Source: Polyodon spathula (lineage: Eukaryota > Chordata > Actinopteri > Acipenseriformes > Polyodontidae). From it: DNA of 64,000 bases. The position numbers and the translations under genes are program-made. Where the stretch lies: the NCBI RefSeq assembly GCF_017654505.1, contig NC_054538.1:63964678-64028677 (forward strand), read 5' to 3'. Positions 11,201-24,700 of this stretch are shown here, piece after piece. Position 1 is the stretch's first letter, and every line of letters begins with the position of its first letter. The notes under the pieces were generated by a model. It saw nothing but the letters and a program-made list of their open reading frames with translations. It ran no database searches and was not told the origin of the DNA.

Positions 11201-14200
11201 TGTTTAAAAGAGTTCAAGATTCTAAAAATCACATTATCTACCACAGTCCACTACTCAAGCATATTGGCTGAGACTATCTGCAAGGTTTATAATCTTTAAT
11301 TAGTATTAATCTGAGGATTTAAGGAGGCAATCAAATAATGACACTGTAGTTTAACACAAGTGTGTAAGTTACATACATCCACCGCCATGGCTGTCCCAGA
11401 CAAGTGTCATTTCTGTTGAATAAGTAGTTCTACACATATGTTAAAATGTAAGGTGAACTGACAAACAGACTATTTACACCAGGATTCTGATCCAATCAGT
11501 AATTTGTACAAAAGAAAATCCTTAGCAAGTTTAAATCACAATTAGGCTAGATAAGCGTTTTTTATTACGTTGCGCTAATATAACAACATTGGTTGCAATT
11601 AAGCCAGTCCAGACACTACACAGGCAAGCTGTTTTTGCTGATAGGTGCTGGCTACTGGTGGGTGTGTCTCACTGCAGATTTAATGCAGCTGACTGCAGTT
11701 GTTTTCTCTGCATAGGCTGCTGGCCTGATGCATTGATTTACTTTGGTTTTGATGCAAAGCACATAAAGCATTGTTTGAAGCATCAATACAGAGCATCCCA
11801 GTAAACTCCACCTTCACTCACTAAACACTTAAATGGGTATCTGTTTGTCAATAAGATTCTTACAGCACAAAACTACTATTATAAACTTCCAATTGAAGTC
11901 AGTCAGTTCTAATATGGATTTTAAAAGGACCAGCAAAAAAATGTGCCTTGAGTAATTTGTATTATCAGGAACATTAAGCGAAATGCAGACTGTCAGTTTG
12001 TATCGGTTAATCACACTGAAATCAAATGCAAAATTGCAGAACAATGAAAAAGTACTGTGTGTTATAAAAAATGGCTGCAAGTGAACTTTTAAAAAAGTAA
12101 GCATTGCAAAAGAACTGTACTTGAAATCTGCATGTCCCACTCTGCTCACAGACATTTAAAAAAAATGCAGTGTTATTTATTTTACCCTCCATTTTCTTCT
12201 ACATTTGAAATGTCCAATCATTTTTCCCTACACAGCTCAGGAGAACTGAAGGTTCGGTGGGAGTCCTCCGATCCCACGTTTAGTTGTATTCACATTTTTT
12301 CTTCCTTTTTTAATTCAAGATAACTACCCCCCGGATAATATAAGAAAACTAGATTATATTTCATTACATCTGGTGGTATATACTGGGGTTTCCATTACAA
12401 GCTCCCTCCAGGGTTCCCCAATATTGAATTCTAAAGGATTCGTTTTAGTAAACAGTGGTGTGTTTTTACATGCTGCATAGCAGAGAAAGCCTGCTTTGGT
12501 GCTAATCTCGGCAGGTCATGTACCAGATTACTTGCTGTTTGAGACTTTAAAGCATTATGCCCAATATTCAGGTCAGTCTCAGGTTGGGCTGGATTTCAGG
12601 TCAGGGCACAAAAACAAACAAGCAGGGGCACCGTTTGTTAGGACAGCTGGGCTGAAGCAGGGACAGTGCACTATTTTAAAACTGAGAAGCTTGTTTCAGC
12701 TTTTCAGTTTTATGAAACTGAATTGTTCTTCACCTTACCTTTTCCAGTTACCGTACAAAGAATTTGGGGAAAAAGTTTTGTAATGAAATGACTGAGAAAT
12801 TCGCCCAGCTACTACTAGCCCTAGGCACAAATATTCAAATCTTTTGAACAGAAACTCTTCAGGAAGTCCTCATTTTCCACAATCATGTTTCAACAGAACA
12901 AATGCTCCATCCAATTTTTGGATTTTGCATTATAATAGGTCAGGACATGTTAAAACACATTAAGAGAACCATCAGCATTTTATATGACAGCAGTATTTTG
13001 GGTTTGAGCATTTGTTAGGCAGCCTAAATGAAGAGAGGGAACTCAGCGATCTACTGTAGAGTGACTTTTTCAATGATGTTAATGGATTATGTGCTCATTC
13101 AGTTTCCTCTATGAAGTGACAGTGTTACTATTCCACACAGCTTTGAAGCAATGCCCCTGGTAGTACTCTCAATTTCCAGAGAGAGGCTTTCCTTGCACAA
13201 TCATGTTCCATTTAATACTAAAATTCCCTGCCAAATGTCAGATCATTTACCATTCTACCTGTCTAATTCAACCAAAACACTATTTGGGTTTTCAGCCTAT
13301 TTACATTTAAAAAAGGCAGTTTTAGCTGAATTCATACATTTTCAAAACTGTGTAGGGCACGGAATCTGGTGCAAGGCAAGTTTTCAGCACTAAAAACACC
13401 AATTAATTCTTATATAGGTGTGTCTTACTAAAATATTTTTTTTCTTCAAAATGAGCAACTTAACATCTTATAAGTGTTAGAAATGTGTGTGTGGAGTGGG
13501 GGTGCATTAAGCATCACAAGAGTTCCCCATGGCTGCATGTGTAAATTAGTGTAGACTAAAAGCTAGCATTTAGGATTGTTGTTAGCCACATCTGTTTCAG
13601 TTTCTTCTGATAGCGATCAGAAAATAATCTCTTTCCCTTTACCAACCCTTTACAGTAACTCAAGTGATTCTGTATTAAGGCATACAGTTTTGTTCGCTTG
13701 AACCGTTTAACAAACGGTTATATGACTATATCTGAGCAACTTACATGCTTTGCTGATAATTAATTTGCATTTCCAAAAGAGATCATTTTTTTAATTTTTT
13801 GGTACTTACAAGTCTCTCCCCAGAAAGCACTTCCAGCAGTTTGATTAGCATGCGGCCATCGCGTAGGTCCATGTACAGGTCTGTGATTCGGCAGGATACA
13901 CGCGCCAAGTGCGAGTTCACCCATTTTGTGAAAGTCTTCTTTTGTACAGCTTCACGTTCGTCTGTTGGAAACAAAGAAACAAAAACTGTCATATTTTTGT
14001 TAACACAATTCACACACTATAGAAAAAAAAACACCTAATGAAACCAGACTCAGAAACTGTTACTTTGTCAATAAAATAGTAAGGCAGTATATGGCTATGA
14101 AAAAAGGTGGTTGCCTTTTAAAATTCAAGGTTTACAGTTTGCCTTTTTTTTTGTTTTGTTTTTTTTGTTTTTCTTTTTAATTGGAGGTGGTCACTGCTCA

Positions 14201-17200
14201 GTATGACCACTGTTCCAGCAAAGTTATACATTACATACCAGCTTTTTTTGTTTTGACAATACTGCAGTCAAAACACTTGTATACGAACCTAGCCTCATAC
14301 ACGAAACAAACATTTCAGTTACATCTTATTTAGCTTATTTCACCATCTTGCAGAGCCATTCAGGAACAGTAGCTGGGGAAAAAACTGTTCCTGGATGACT
14401 GTGTCTAAACAGGCTAGCATTATGCCATCTCTGTGGAAACCAGCATCAAGCTGCCACCGGCCGACAGTAAGCCAGCTCCAGAGGGTGGAATTCAAGAAGG
14501 CTTCTATTATTCAAGCTGAATTTAGGATCTATACACCGGCACAGAAAACGCTAGTGTAAGAACAAAACCCTAGGCGTCTCAAGTACAAGTGCAATCCAAT
14601 CCATTTTCATAGTCCAGTTTTTGTTTTTTTGTTTTTAAACCAACCCATTCACTTCTCTAAATTACCAATGATACCTAAATCTACAATTTATTTTCCTACT
14701 GTAATGAATTACTTAAAATGATTCCAGTTTATAGAACAGCTTGACTCTGGCATGGAAGCAGCAGTCTAAATTGACTGGGATTATCACCCCACAATTCAAT
14801 CAAAGTTGTGTGTGGGTGTGTTACATGGTTGTTTGGCCAAGAACTACATCAATGTAAAAAGGACACTGGAGTGTCTTGTTTTAGCTGATCTTAAGAGATG
14901 TTACCATATATATATATATCTCTACCAATGATTCTACTATTTTGGCTTGGATGTTTTTCTGAAGAGGCCCATAGTTAACTATTTCTAAAATTTGTAAATT
15001 ATGAGCTTCCCATGTTAACTAACTTTTTTATTTTTTATTAATAGACAATGCAAACTTTCCCTCGACAATATAAAATAGGCAAAAGTTATAACTATCCTGT
15101 TTATGCTAGGTAATGCCATAACTGGCAAGAAAGATAATTAAATTAAATGTTGCCATTGATTAACTACCAGCATAGCAAACTGGTTGATGAGATCACCAAG
15201 AGCAATTAAGATGCATACATGCATCTTGGGCTGCCACTTGTCTCACTTCTTTCATACTCTTGCACAGAAGCTAGAAATATAACACCCACCTATTCCTAAT
15301 CATCTGTGCCAGCACATGGCCACCCTGCAATTATCACACACAAATATCAAAGGCTGTCCAGTTAAATCAACATCTTCATCTTAGAACGCATTAATCATGC
15401 TGACGTAAAACTTTTTGGAGGAAGTTTCACTATGTATTTCTATCCTGCGAGGGGTGTTTTAAAACCAATTTTAATATTTTTCACACATGTATAAGTAAAG
15501 TAGATTCACAGAATTTCATAAACATTTACAGAATAGTTCTTTCAGAATTTCCAGTAAACTTACATCTCTCTGGGCTGTGGATTTGAGGGCTTGGGCCCTG
15601 GGGTCAATGGCTTACGAGCTGTGTTTTACTAAACCTTTAAAATCATTATAAAACAGGACCCTTTTTAATCTCATATCAGAAAGGAAGTGTCACAACAGAA
15701 CAGCTTCCTCACCCATCAAACTGAAAATGTGAGTTTCTAACTTTCTAACTCGCATGCTACCACAGTAACACACCCCAAACTGCATTGATTTCCTCTTACA
15801 GTACCCTTCCTTTCTAATTTTAGCAATTACCAACATATCTTGGTGGCTGGGACTCCATTAAGCACAAGATATATTTAACAAAGTACCCAGCTGTTCTGAG
15901 GTACAGTTGGCCACTACTATTTTATACAGTATTCACGTATAAAGTATGGATACAAAAATTATGGAACATCAGTGCTACGGATTTAAAAAAAGGTAATGCA
16001 TCAGTTATCCTCAGCATATGGGTTGCTGGGCTATTTCCATTGGGGTCAGTATTGCCGGCGATATATAGCGAAAAATCGGAAACCTGAATGACACAATACA
16101 TAAATATACATAAAAACAAGGGCAGCTAATGCAGAGTCAGAGGTCCCTAACACTGCAGTCGAACAATTGTACTGACCATATATAAGCAAATGCACTTTGA
16201 ACTACATGCAGGTGAGATAACAGCAAATGCCATTTAAGTCTGTCATGCTTACAGCTGCTGTATTGTGCAGGATGACTGTGCTCGGTTGCTAGGATACAGG
16301 CTGCCAGTGAGTGAGAACAAAATAAAGCTGTGTTGATTATTCAGTTAACGCTTTTGTATTTATGTTTTCAGTACTTAACTTACGCATTCAGGGGTCAACT
16401 CTGTAGTTTCAACCACACCAGCCCATGTGTCACAGTGCAGTTACACAACTCCTAATGCGTTCTTGATATCAAGCGGCTCACACTAGCTACTTTTATGACA
16501 TCCAAATTCCTGGGCTATGCCCAAGAAAAGTTCAATTGAACTCCTCAACAGTGGCTCTGGTGATTTATTGATGGATGTGGTATTATTAGTTATGTTATTT
16601 TATTGTGTTGTTGTTGCTGATGAGAACAGCACCGGCACGGTTCCATCTTTGACTCGGAACCCGCCACTGTTCCGTCTCTGACTCGGGAATTGCTGCCTCA
16701 CTGCTCACACGCTTGATCTGCCGAGTCGCATTGCGCCTGTTCTGTCTCCGACTCAGGAATCGCTGAGTGCTCACTCTGCTTACATACTGGATCCGCTGCT
16801 GCAGAGTCGCGTCATCGCCTGTTCCGTTTCTGACTGAGGAATCGCTGGATTCTGGTACTCTGCCTTGCAAACTTGCCATTAACGGAAAGCTCTTTGTCTT
16901 ATTTGGTTTTGAAATGCTTTATTCAAATAGTAAAAAGTACACAAAATAACAAATCTTCAATACAGGAATCAAAAAGATCCCTGGGTCTGACTGCAGGCAC
17001 CGAGCTCAGTACGAACTTTTCATTCACATTTCCTGGGGTTAAAAGCCCTAGCTCTGCCCTTAGTCCCTGTAGCAGGCAACCTATAGAAAGTAAGACACCC
17101 TTATCAAAACTCTGATTGGTTAAAATCCTACAGAGCTTGGCTCCACTTAGTCTGGGCTCATGCTGCGACTAGATGGTTGTTATTGTACAGAATTAGAACA

Positions 17201-19337
17201 AACTCAATACTGTCTGATTATAACATTGTGCAGTACATAAAAACTAGGATTAAATTGTGTTCACAGATTACAGATCATATTGCATATATATTTGCCTTTT
17301 AATACAGTGTTTTACCGGGTATTGTCAGTAGTGTGCAATTCCTACAATATTGTAATAATAAAACATAGCTAATTTGCTTACAGTGGCACAGCTACTGTAA
17401 TACTCAGTTTTCATCAATGCCCCTTCGTAGAGCAAAAACTACACAGAGAAGCACAACCTTCCCACTGAATGACTGCACATTTAAATGACTCATTTGTATC
17501 CTGGTTAAATCGATTTTTCAGTTTAATATACAGAACGCACTGCCCTGTTTGATATTTGTACACCTATTCTTGGACCAGTGAGGTGCAGTGTGTGTAAGGC
17601 GGGCAGGGGCAGGGTCACAGACCATGGACACTAAAAAAAAATGTGTCGCAAAAACCATACAACATTCAAAACCATGTGCATAATTGATGGTGTATTTATG
17701 TACAGCAATTGTGTAGTTAACATGCTTCTGATGTGGGTAGCAGAGGTTTGAGTCTATGATTGATGCCCTGTGAAAATCGTGGACATTTTCCTTAAAATTC
17801 ACGGCAGTGTCACAGGTAAAGCATCACTTTAATGTCACGGAAAGTGGACAGAACTATTTTATAAATTATGTGTACAGATATTATTATTATTATTATCATT
17901 ATTTTTTTTAAACATCAAAGAGATAAATGCACTGACATCATCAAAATCAACGTCAAAGTTATTCAAGCACTTTACAATAGTTTGTGAAACACTGTTGTAA
18001 TTAACAGCCTATAGGTAAAGCGTATCTGCAAGGCCAGATTTCTGCCTGACTGTTTTACCAATTCCATAATCCCCTGTTTGTGATACTCTGCAACTTTAGG
18101 TAAGTATTCATGTCTCAGCTGGGCTGATGAAGGAATCACTCCACCATTCACTACACTCAATCTGAAGAAATGTACCTAATTTTTGGTTGTTCATTTTCTC
18201 AAGGAGGGATATTTGTGCAAACACACACCTTTGTTTCATGCTTCACTGTTTTCAGTGGACTTTTGGAACATGGTCAGTTTTTTGTTTCTTTTGTTTACTG
18301 CTCTGGATTTCAGAAGACTATTGCTGTGTAAACTCCTGCTGGTTACTGCTTCACTTGATCTGCGGGAGACACATTTTTAGTCTTTTTAGGAGGTACACAG
18401 CAGAGCTATCCAGTTTAATGTGTTACATGAAATAAAAACAAATTATGAAATTATTTTTATTTCTTAAGAATATTTTTAAAAAAAAAATAAAAAATCGCGG
18501 TATCGCGGTAATTCATGATTTCCGCACAGTCCGTGATATCGCAATTCACACAGGTCCTTATCTATGATGTACTGCACTCTTATTGTGCGTGTATGTGGCT
18601 TGTATGGCGCATGTGTCTGATGTGACAAAGGAAGCACACGTGTATTCAGTTTTGTAGAGTTATGGATTTTAGAGAAATGTGATCTGAATCTCATTTAGCT
18701 CTTTTACCAATTACAGTTTTTCTCAATGGTACTGTATGCTTGATTACTCACTTTACTGTATGTAAACAAATACAGAAAATAAATCCTTCTTTGGTGTGCA
18801 GTTTTGTACAGCGTATTTTAATATGTAGCATACATTAAAACTAGTATGGCTTTATATGTATTCTAACAGAAATAAAAATAACAAAAAAAGGCCCAATAGT
18901 AATTACAAAAAAAAAAAAGAAATATCTGAGTGTAAACAAAAATCTACAAGGTATAAAATACCCTCCCTTATATATATTTAGAACTATTACCTAAACAGAG
19001 GATATGGGTGGAGTCCCATTTGTCCTGGGGCTCGTACACACATATTCCCCCAGGGGCAACCAGCACAGTGCATCATGCAAACAGGAAGCACACTTACAAC
19101 TGTACCGATAGTATGCAATCAAACCGTTATCTTGCAGCACCAGCAGAAAGGATATTTCCGCTCACAGAAACCTCAGCAACCAAGCAATTGGCTCCAATGA
19201 CTGGCTCAAAGCTGCCCTGGAAGTTAGTGTTAGTAGAATTACACCTTCACGACCAACCATTCACTTGCCATACGTGCCTGAGATCCTTAAGCAAGTTCTG
19301 AGAAATTTCGCTTGAGACAATCCTTGCATCCTAAGAA

Positions 19338-19371
<34 letters not shown>

Positions 19372-20027
19372 AGTGTTCCCATCTCCATTTGTGTGTAAAA
19401 ATCAACCACATGTCCAGCTAGAGCTTAACATTCTCGATTCATATCTAAAAACTACCTTCATGTTGCCACTATTTACATTACTATCAAAATAACATCAGAG
19501 CGGACAAGGAACCATATTATTACGTTTTATTTTTCTATGATAACGTTAACAAATGCAACAAAAATGAAAAATGCAAAATGTAACCCAAGAGCTGAGAACT
19601 CAGGTCAATACAGAAGCAACAAAAACAGGATGCTCTTTCACTGGCCAATGGACAGATTAAAACAGACACTATTCTTAATGGTTTCAGGCAGCCACTTAAA
19701 ATAAAAAAAAAGGAACTTAATTACAAAATTTATTCTGCACGATATTGACATGAAAAAAAAAATAAATAAAATAACCATGACCTAAAAAACGCACAATTAC
19801 AAAAACTGAATCCAACAGCTAAAAAAATAAAATAAAAACACTACTTATTAAATGATTCGATCATGTATAAACACAACATAAAGATACAGCCACTTCCACC
19901 ATACATTAACTGCAGCTGTATTTGGATTGTGTTTCTCCCAAGTTACAAAATCTGGAATACTTCAACTGCCATAACATACACCTTTTCTACAGTATGGAAG
20001 CGGGATTCTCTGCAAGGCTTTGTCTTT

Positions 20028-20064
<37 letters not shown>

Positions 20065-21697
20065 GCCCACATGGTGAAAATTGAGACTATGGTGTATAAA
20101 GGGAATTTCCAAAAGGAGCTTTTAAAAAGGGCAGAGAAAGAGGCCTACACAACTGATAAAAGGATTTCATAAACCATGAAAGTAAACATGGACCGGGCCA
20201 AGTATTGCACAGGTCCTTCCTGGTTTTCTTGTGGTAGAGACAAAAGAATGTGTGAACTCTGTACAAGGCAGCTGCTTCAGCATCATAATTACTAAGAGGA
20301 CAAGAGGACAGCTACCGACTGCATATGAATGAATGGGCGTGCCCGCGAAATATCACATGGCATTGCCAATCCTCCAGAAAATTCCAGCCACATCCCCCCC
20401 CAAAAAAAAATGTACCATTTTTTGCTTGTGGTTCTTATGAAGTTATACCTAGCCTTGTTCCCAAGCAGGGAGGGCAGCACAACCTTGTGATCACAGCGAT
20501 GTAAATATAGTGTGGGTTCAAACCTGGAGTATGAGTTTGAATACGGAGAGCTGTATTCATGACCTTGGTCTTTATACAATGGTTCATTGTCAATTCCAGC
20601 ATTACGAACATACATATGCAATATGGGGCTACAAATGGGATACTAATCAATAACAGTTTTCCCGGGGGTTTACTGGGGAGATAGGATGCGATGTTGAAAT
20701 AACATTCATATCCACTTCGATCCTACAAAATGAGCATTAGTTCATAAATAGTAGTAACCTTGTAATTGTATGGAGCTGGTCAGAAGTGCATACAGTATGC
20801 AATTATGTTCATTTCCAAAAAAACATTGCTTCCCCCCCCCCCTCACTGGAGTTGAGGAAGTTCACAAAACGTGTACCTATAACAATGACAGGTAACTGAG
20901 GTGTGTTCTTGTTTAAGAGTATAAAATGGATTAACATTGAGCAAAACATTGCTGACAACCCATGAAAACCAGCTTGGGGTGAGAAAAGCCACACAATTGA
21001 GAAGTAGTTTACCTGATCTAGACTTTCAATGAAATCTAGGAAACCTGGCCCTTCCTCCGTCAACCAAACACAAAATCCTGTAAAAGCAAGCTGATCACAG
21101 CCACGCAGCCCATCTGTCTTGGGCCGACTACTAATTCTCCGATACCAACAACAAACATTTGAGCAGCTGTTTAAGCGATGCACCCTTTGAGTTGTCACAT
21201 GGGATTAATATATTGGACTGCCTCCCAAACTGTTTAACCTCTTCGGCGTTAAGTGAGAACTGTACAGTAGTGTTGGAACAATAACTTGATCATCATGATA
21301 TTATAGATAATGTTTTTGCATCCATTATTTTATTGCGTTGAAAAATTATCACCCATTACCCATAGGATAGGTTTATGGAAAACAGTAGCTCTGCACTGAA
21401 GCAGTAAGCGGCACTGAACTGTCTGTGTGAGGCATATGTTTCCTTTCGCAGCAAACACTTTGCATCACAACAAGATTAACAGTCTTTTTTTTTTTTTAGA
21501 ATAACTGTACATCTTGTGGAGGCTTTTTGGCGCATAAAACGGGCGGTGTCTAAAATATAACGTGTTCCTAATTCTCTGTGGGCGTCCGGCATAACTTTAC
21601 TTATTTAATGAACGTATTTCTGAAAAATATACATCAATATTGCAAATAACAGTTTCTAGTACCATGTTCAAAATTAAACAATATCTTCCTCAAGAAC

Positions 21698-21759
<62 letters not shown>

Positions 21760-24700
21760 ATTCAGATTGTGAATGGTTGTTTCTAAGTAGGTTACAGGAG
21801 TATTTTATTTATTTATTTATTTATTTTTAAAAAGGGAAGTTTAAAAAGGTCACAGCACACACATTTTGGAACAGACTTCTACAGCATTATGGTCTTTCAG
21901 ATTTCCAAACAGAATTAAATCTTCTGATCAGATTTTTGTAAATCTAGGGCACTACAATAAAATAAGGGCACCCATTATCACCGACGGTACAGTAATTTAC
22001 ATTTATTTTGACATTCACTTTATTTTCACCATTTCCAGACCGCTTTAAATAAGTGTTTTTTAACCCTTTTATTAACCCATCAGTTTACTTGTTTATGTGT
22101 TTACAGTTTATGTGAAAAACTACACAGGAACCAATTACAATCTACTAGAAACAAATAGCCTTGTAAAAACAAAAAAATAATAATAAAAAAAAGTTCTTAT
22201 TTACTTCTACTAAACCTCTTTACTCCAAATAGCCCTTTGGCTTGTGTGTTTGCTCCAGAACACCAAATCACACATACTTTGGTTTTCTTTGGTGGTAGAT
22301 GACTGTCAAACCCCACCCTCCTCAGGGCAGGAAATCCTGGTTAATGTGTACAGCTGCACCCAATAACTGTATGGTTTGCAAACTGAAATCTCCAGGAAAC
22401 CGCCATCTTACCACAGTGTGCGCCTTGTGGCTGACTTGCATTTAATAACTAGTAGATATTTAACTGTGACAAGTACCAATTTCTACTGTTGACATAGGGG
22501 TCACATTTCATCTCCATGCCCTGTCAAGGACATTGCTATACCCGACAAGGAACTGCACTGCATGGCCTCAAGATACTGCACTGTTCTTCCTGTACCGCAC
22601 TTACAGCAGTAGCTATATTGGTTATTGTGCCTTTTGGAACATCCCCAGACTAATGTGAACATTGTATGGTATCTCACATCATGGTTTAAGAACCTGTTGG
22701 TTCAGTGAGCTTGCAAATGACAGAATGCTAAATCCAATTTTCCATGCAACCTATATAATTTTAAAAATTGAAATGTACACAAGCTATCCATGGCAATGAA
22801 TTTGGTTAACATTCTTACCCAGTTTACAACAATACAATTTTCAGAAACTGATGCCAATCCTGTTTATGAGCATTATCTTCTGGTGAAATGGCTATAGCAA
22901 TGCTAATGTTAACAAACTGTGGAATTTGGAGTGTCCAGCTTTTACTGTTCATGTATTTCTATAAATAAAAGGCAACATGACATTTTTGTAATTCCAAAAA
23001 AGCTCAGTCATTTACAAAGTCTACAAAAAAACAAAAAACAAAAACAAACAAAAAAAACTAGTATGTACCTTAATCTGCCCAAGGAAAAATCTTTCACAGT
23101 ACGATTATATTACATTCAGTACATTGTCACCCATTCAGAACAATCCATTATTTCTAGGATGTAATAGGTGAAACATCCGTATCAAAACAATGGAAGGTAG
23201 TGAAGGTCACAGACAACATTCTGTGCCGAGACTTCCACACAGCCTTGCAGCTTCCTTACAAACATTTCAACATTAACTCACTACTTCAGAATGCGCCAAG
23301 AATGTTTTTCTAATAAATTATTCATTTCCCCAGTTCCTGCATCCCCACTGCTGGCTGCTGAGTTGAAGGACAAACAAGCTATAAAGGCCCGCCATTGTTA
23401 CAACTGGAGCTTTGAGGTCCTCAAACCGTCTAATCCTCCAGTCTTGACTTCCGATAGATAAATACACCAATTACAGAAGTCTATATGAATAGCCTAATAC
23501 AGTAGGATTACGATTCCCATCAGAGGTATGATGACAAGGCAAACAGCCATTGATCATCAGGTTTTAGCATAAAAGTTGCTTTTCTTATCTTGTAACTTTG
23601 CCCAACATGTTGACAAACCAAGACCTACAACATGAAAAGCCCAAATGAACAAGGCAGTGTATAAAAGACTACAAGTATTCTGTAGTAAACTAGTACTTTC
23701 ACAAACAAATGTTTATTCACTTTAAAAAGTCTACTTTAAAAAATGTCAGTTAGCATAATCAGAACTGAACAAAAAACCCACAGAATGACGTTATCAGACA
23801 GTAATACTGTATCTGAAGTTAAATACAATCCAAAGGCCAAAGACGCACTCAATAAATGTGATTACAAATTAATAATTTACCAAACAAAATCATCAGTTTA
23901 AGACAGCAAGAAAGCCAAGGAGATTTAATTACTATTATATTTACAACATGTATTGATAAACATTGTATGACCTGCTTTTTTTATTATTAAATAATTTATC
24001 AGCTTTAAAAAAAGACACACTAACAAAGTAGTGCAATGTACATTGTTTAAAAGCAGGAGCAGCTTAACCTGTAGTAACTGTGCTGAACCTAACTGGGTTG
24101 CAGCCAACCATGGTAAAATGGGACTTGAGTCATAAAATTATACCCAGTGAGGTCAATGCACGTTCCAATAGCATATTTACATTCTGCATATGTAAGCCAT
24201 TTCATACAGTAAAGGATTAGATGGACTTTCTAAAGAAAATACATCCAAGGTATTTAGAAATTACTGTTATTCCCCTTGCTGTGCTGAATCAGTGTCTATA
24301 ACCAGCCATGGCTAGAATAACTTTGCCTAGCAATAAGAGTGCTTCCTGAAATGTGACAACTTTGCATGTTGTTTCAATACAGGTTTATAAAATTCCTGCT
24401 GCCTGATACTGATTGGGTCAAAAGCACACATTTTAGCATTTCAGATAAAGTAGCACTACTGTCACAAGGACACCACTGTGATTTTACCATTAACTTTTCG
24501 TGCTTTTAAAAAAAAAAAAAAAAAAAAAACGTGATTGATGAAGTTCCTCGAGACTGAGCTGGGTACAACAAAACCTGGGCGCTAACAAGAGTTAAGCACA
24601 TACTGTACTGCCAAGACAGTGCAAGGTAGTGATCAACACAAAGGGACAATATCTAAAAAAATAAATAAATACTCTGATGCATTGAAATACTGTAAATGGC

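Noticed and set aside
20505..20530. GGTTCAAACC as a tRNA B box
   Set aside because: Does not fit the full B-box consensus and no A box or cloverleaf is found at the right distance.
20809..21198. 129-codon minus-strand open frame
   Set aside because: No motif recognised and it ends in a C/A homopolymer. Likely chance, or part of an unknown repeat.
21233..21252. TTAACCTCTTCGGCG as a piggyBac terminus
   Set aside because: Resembles the right end of the intron 11 element, but no inverted partner with TTAA was found nearby.
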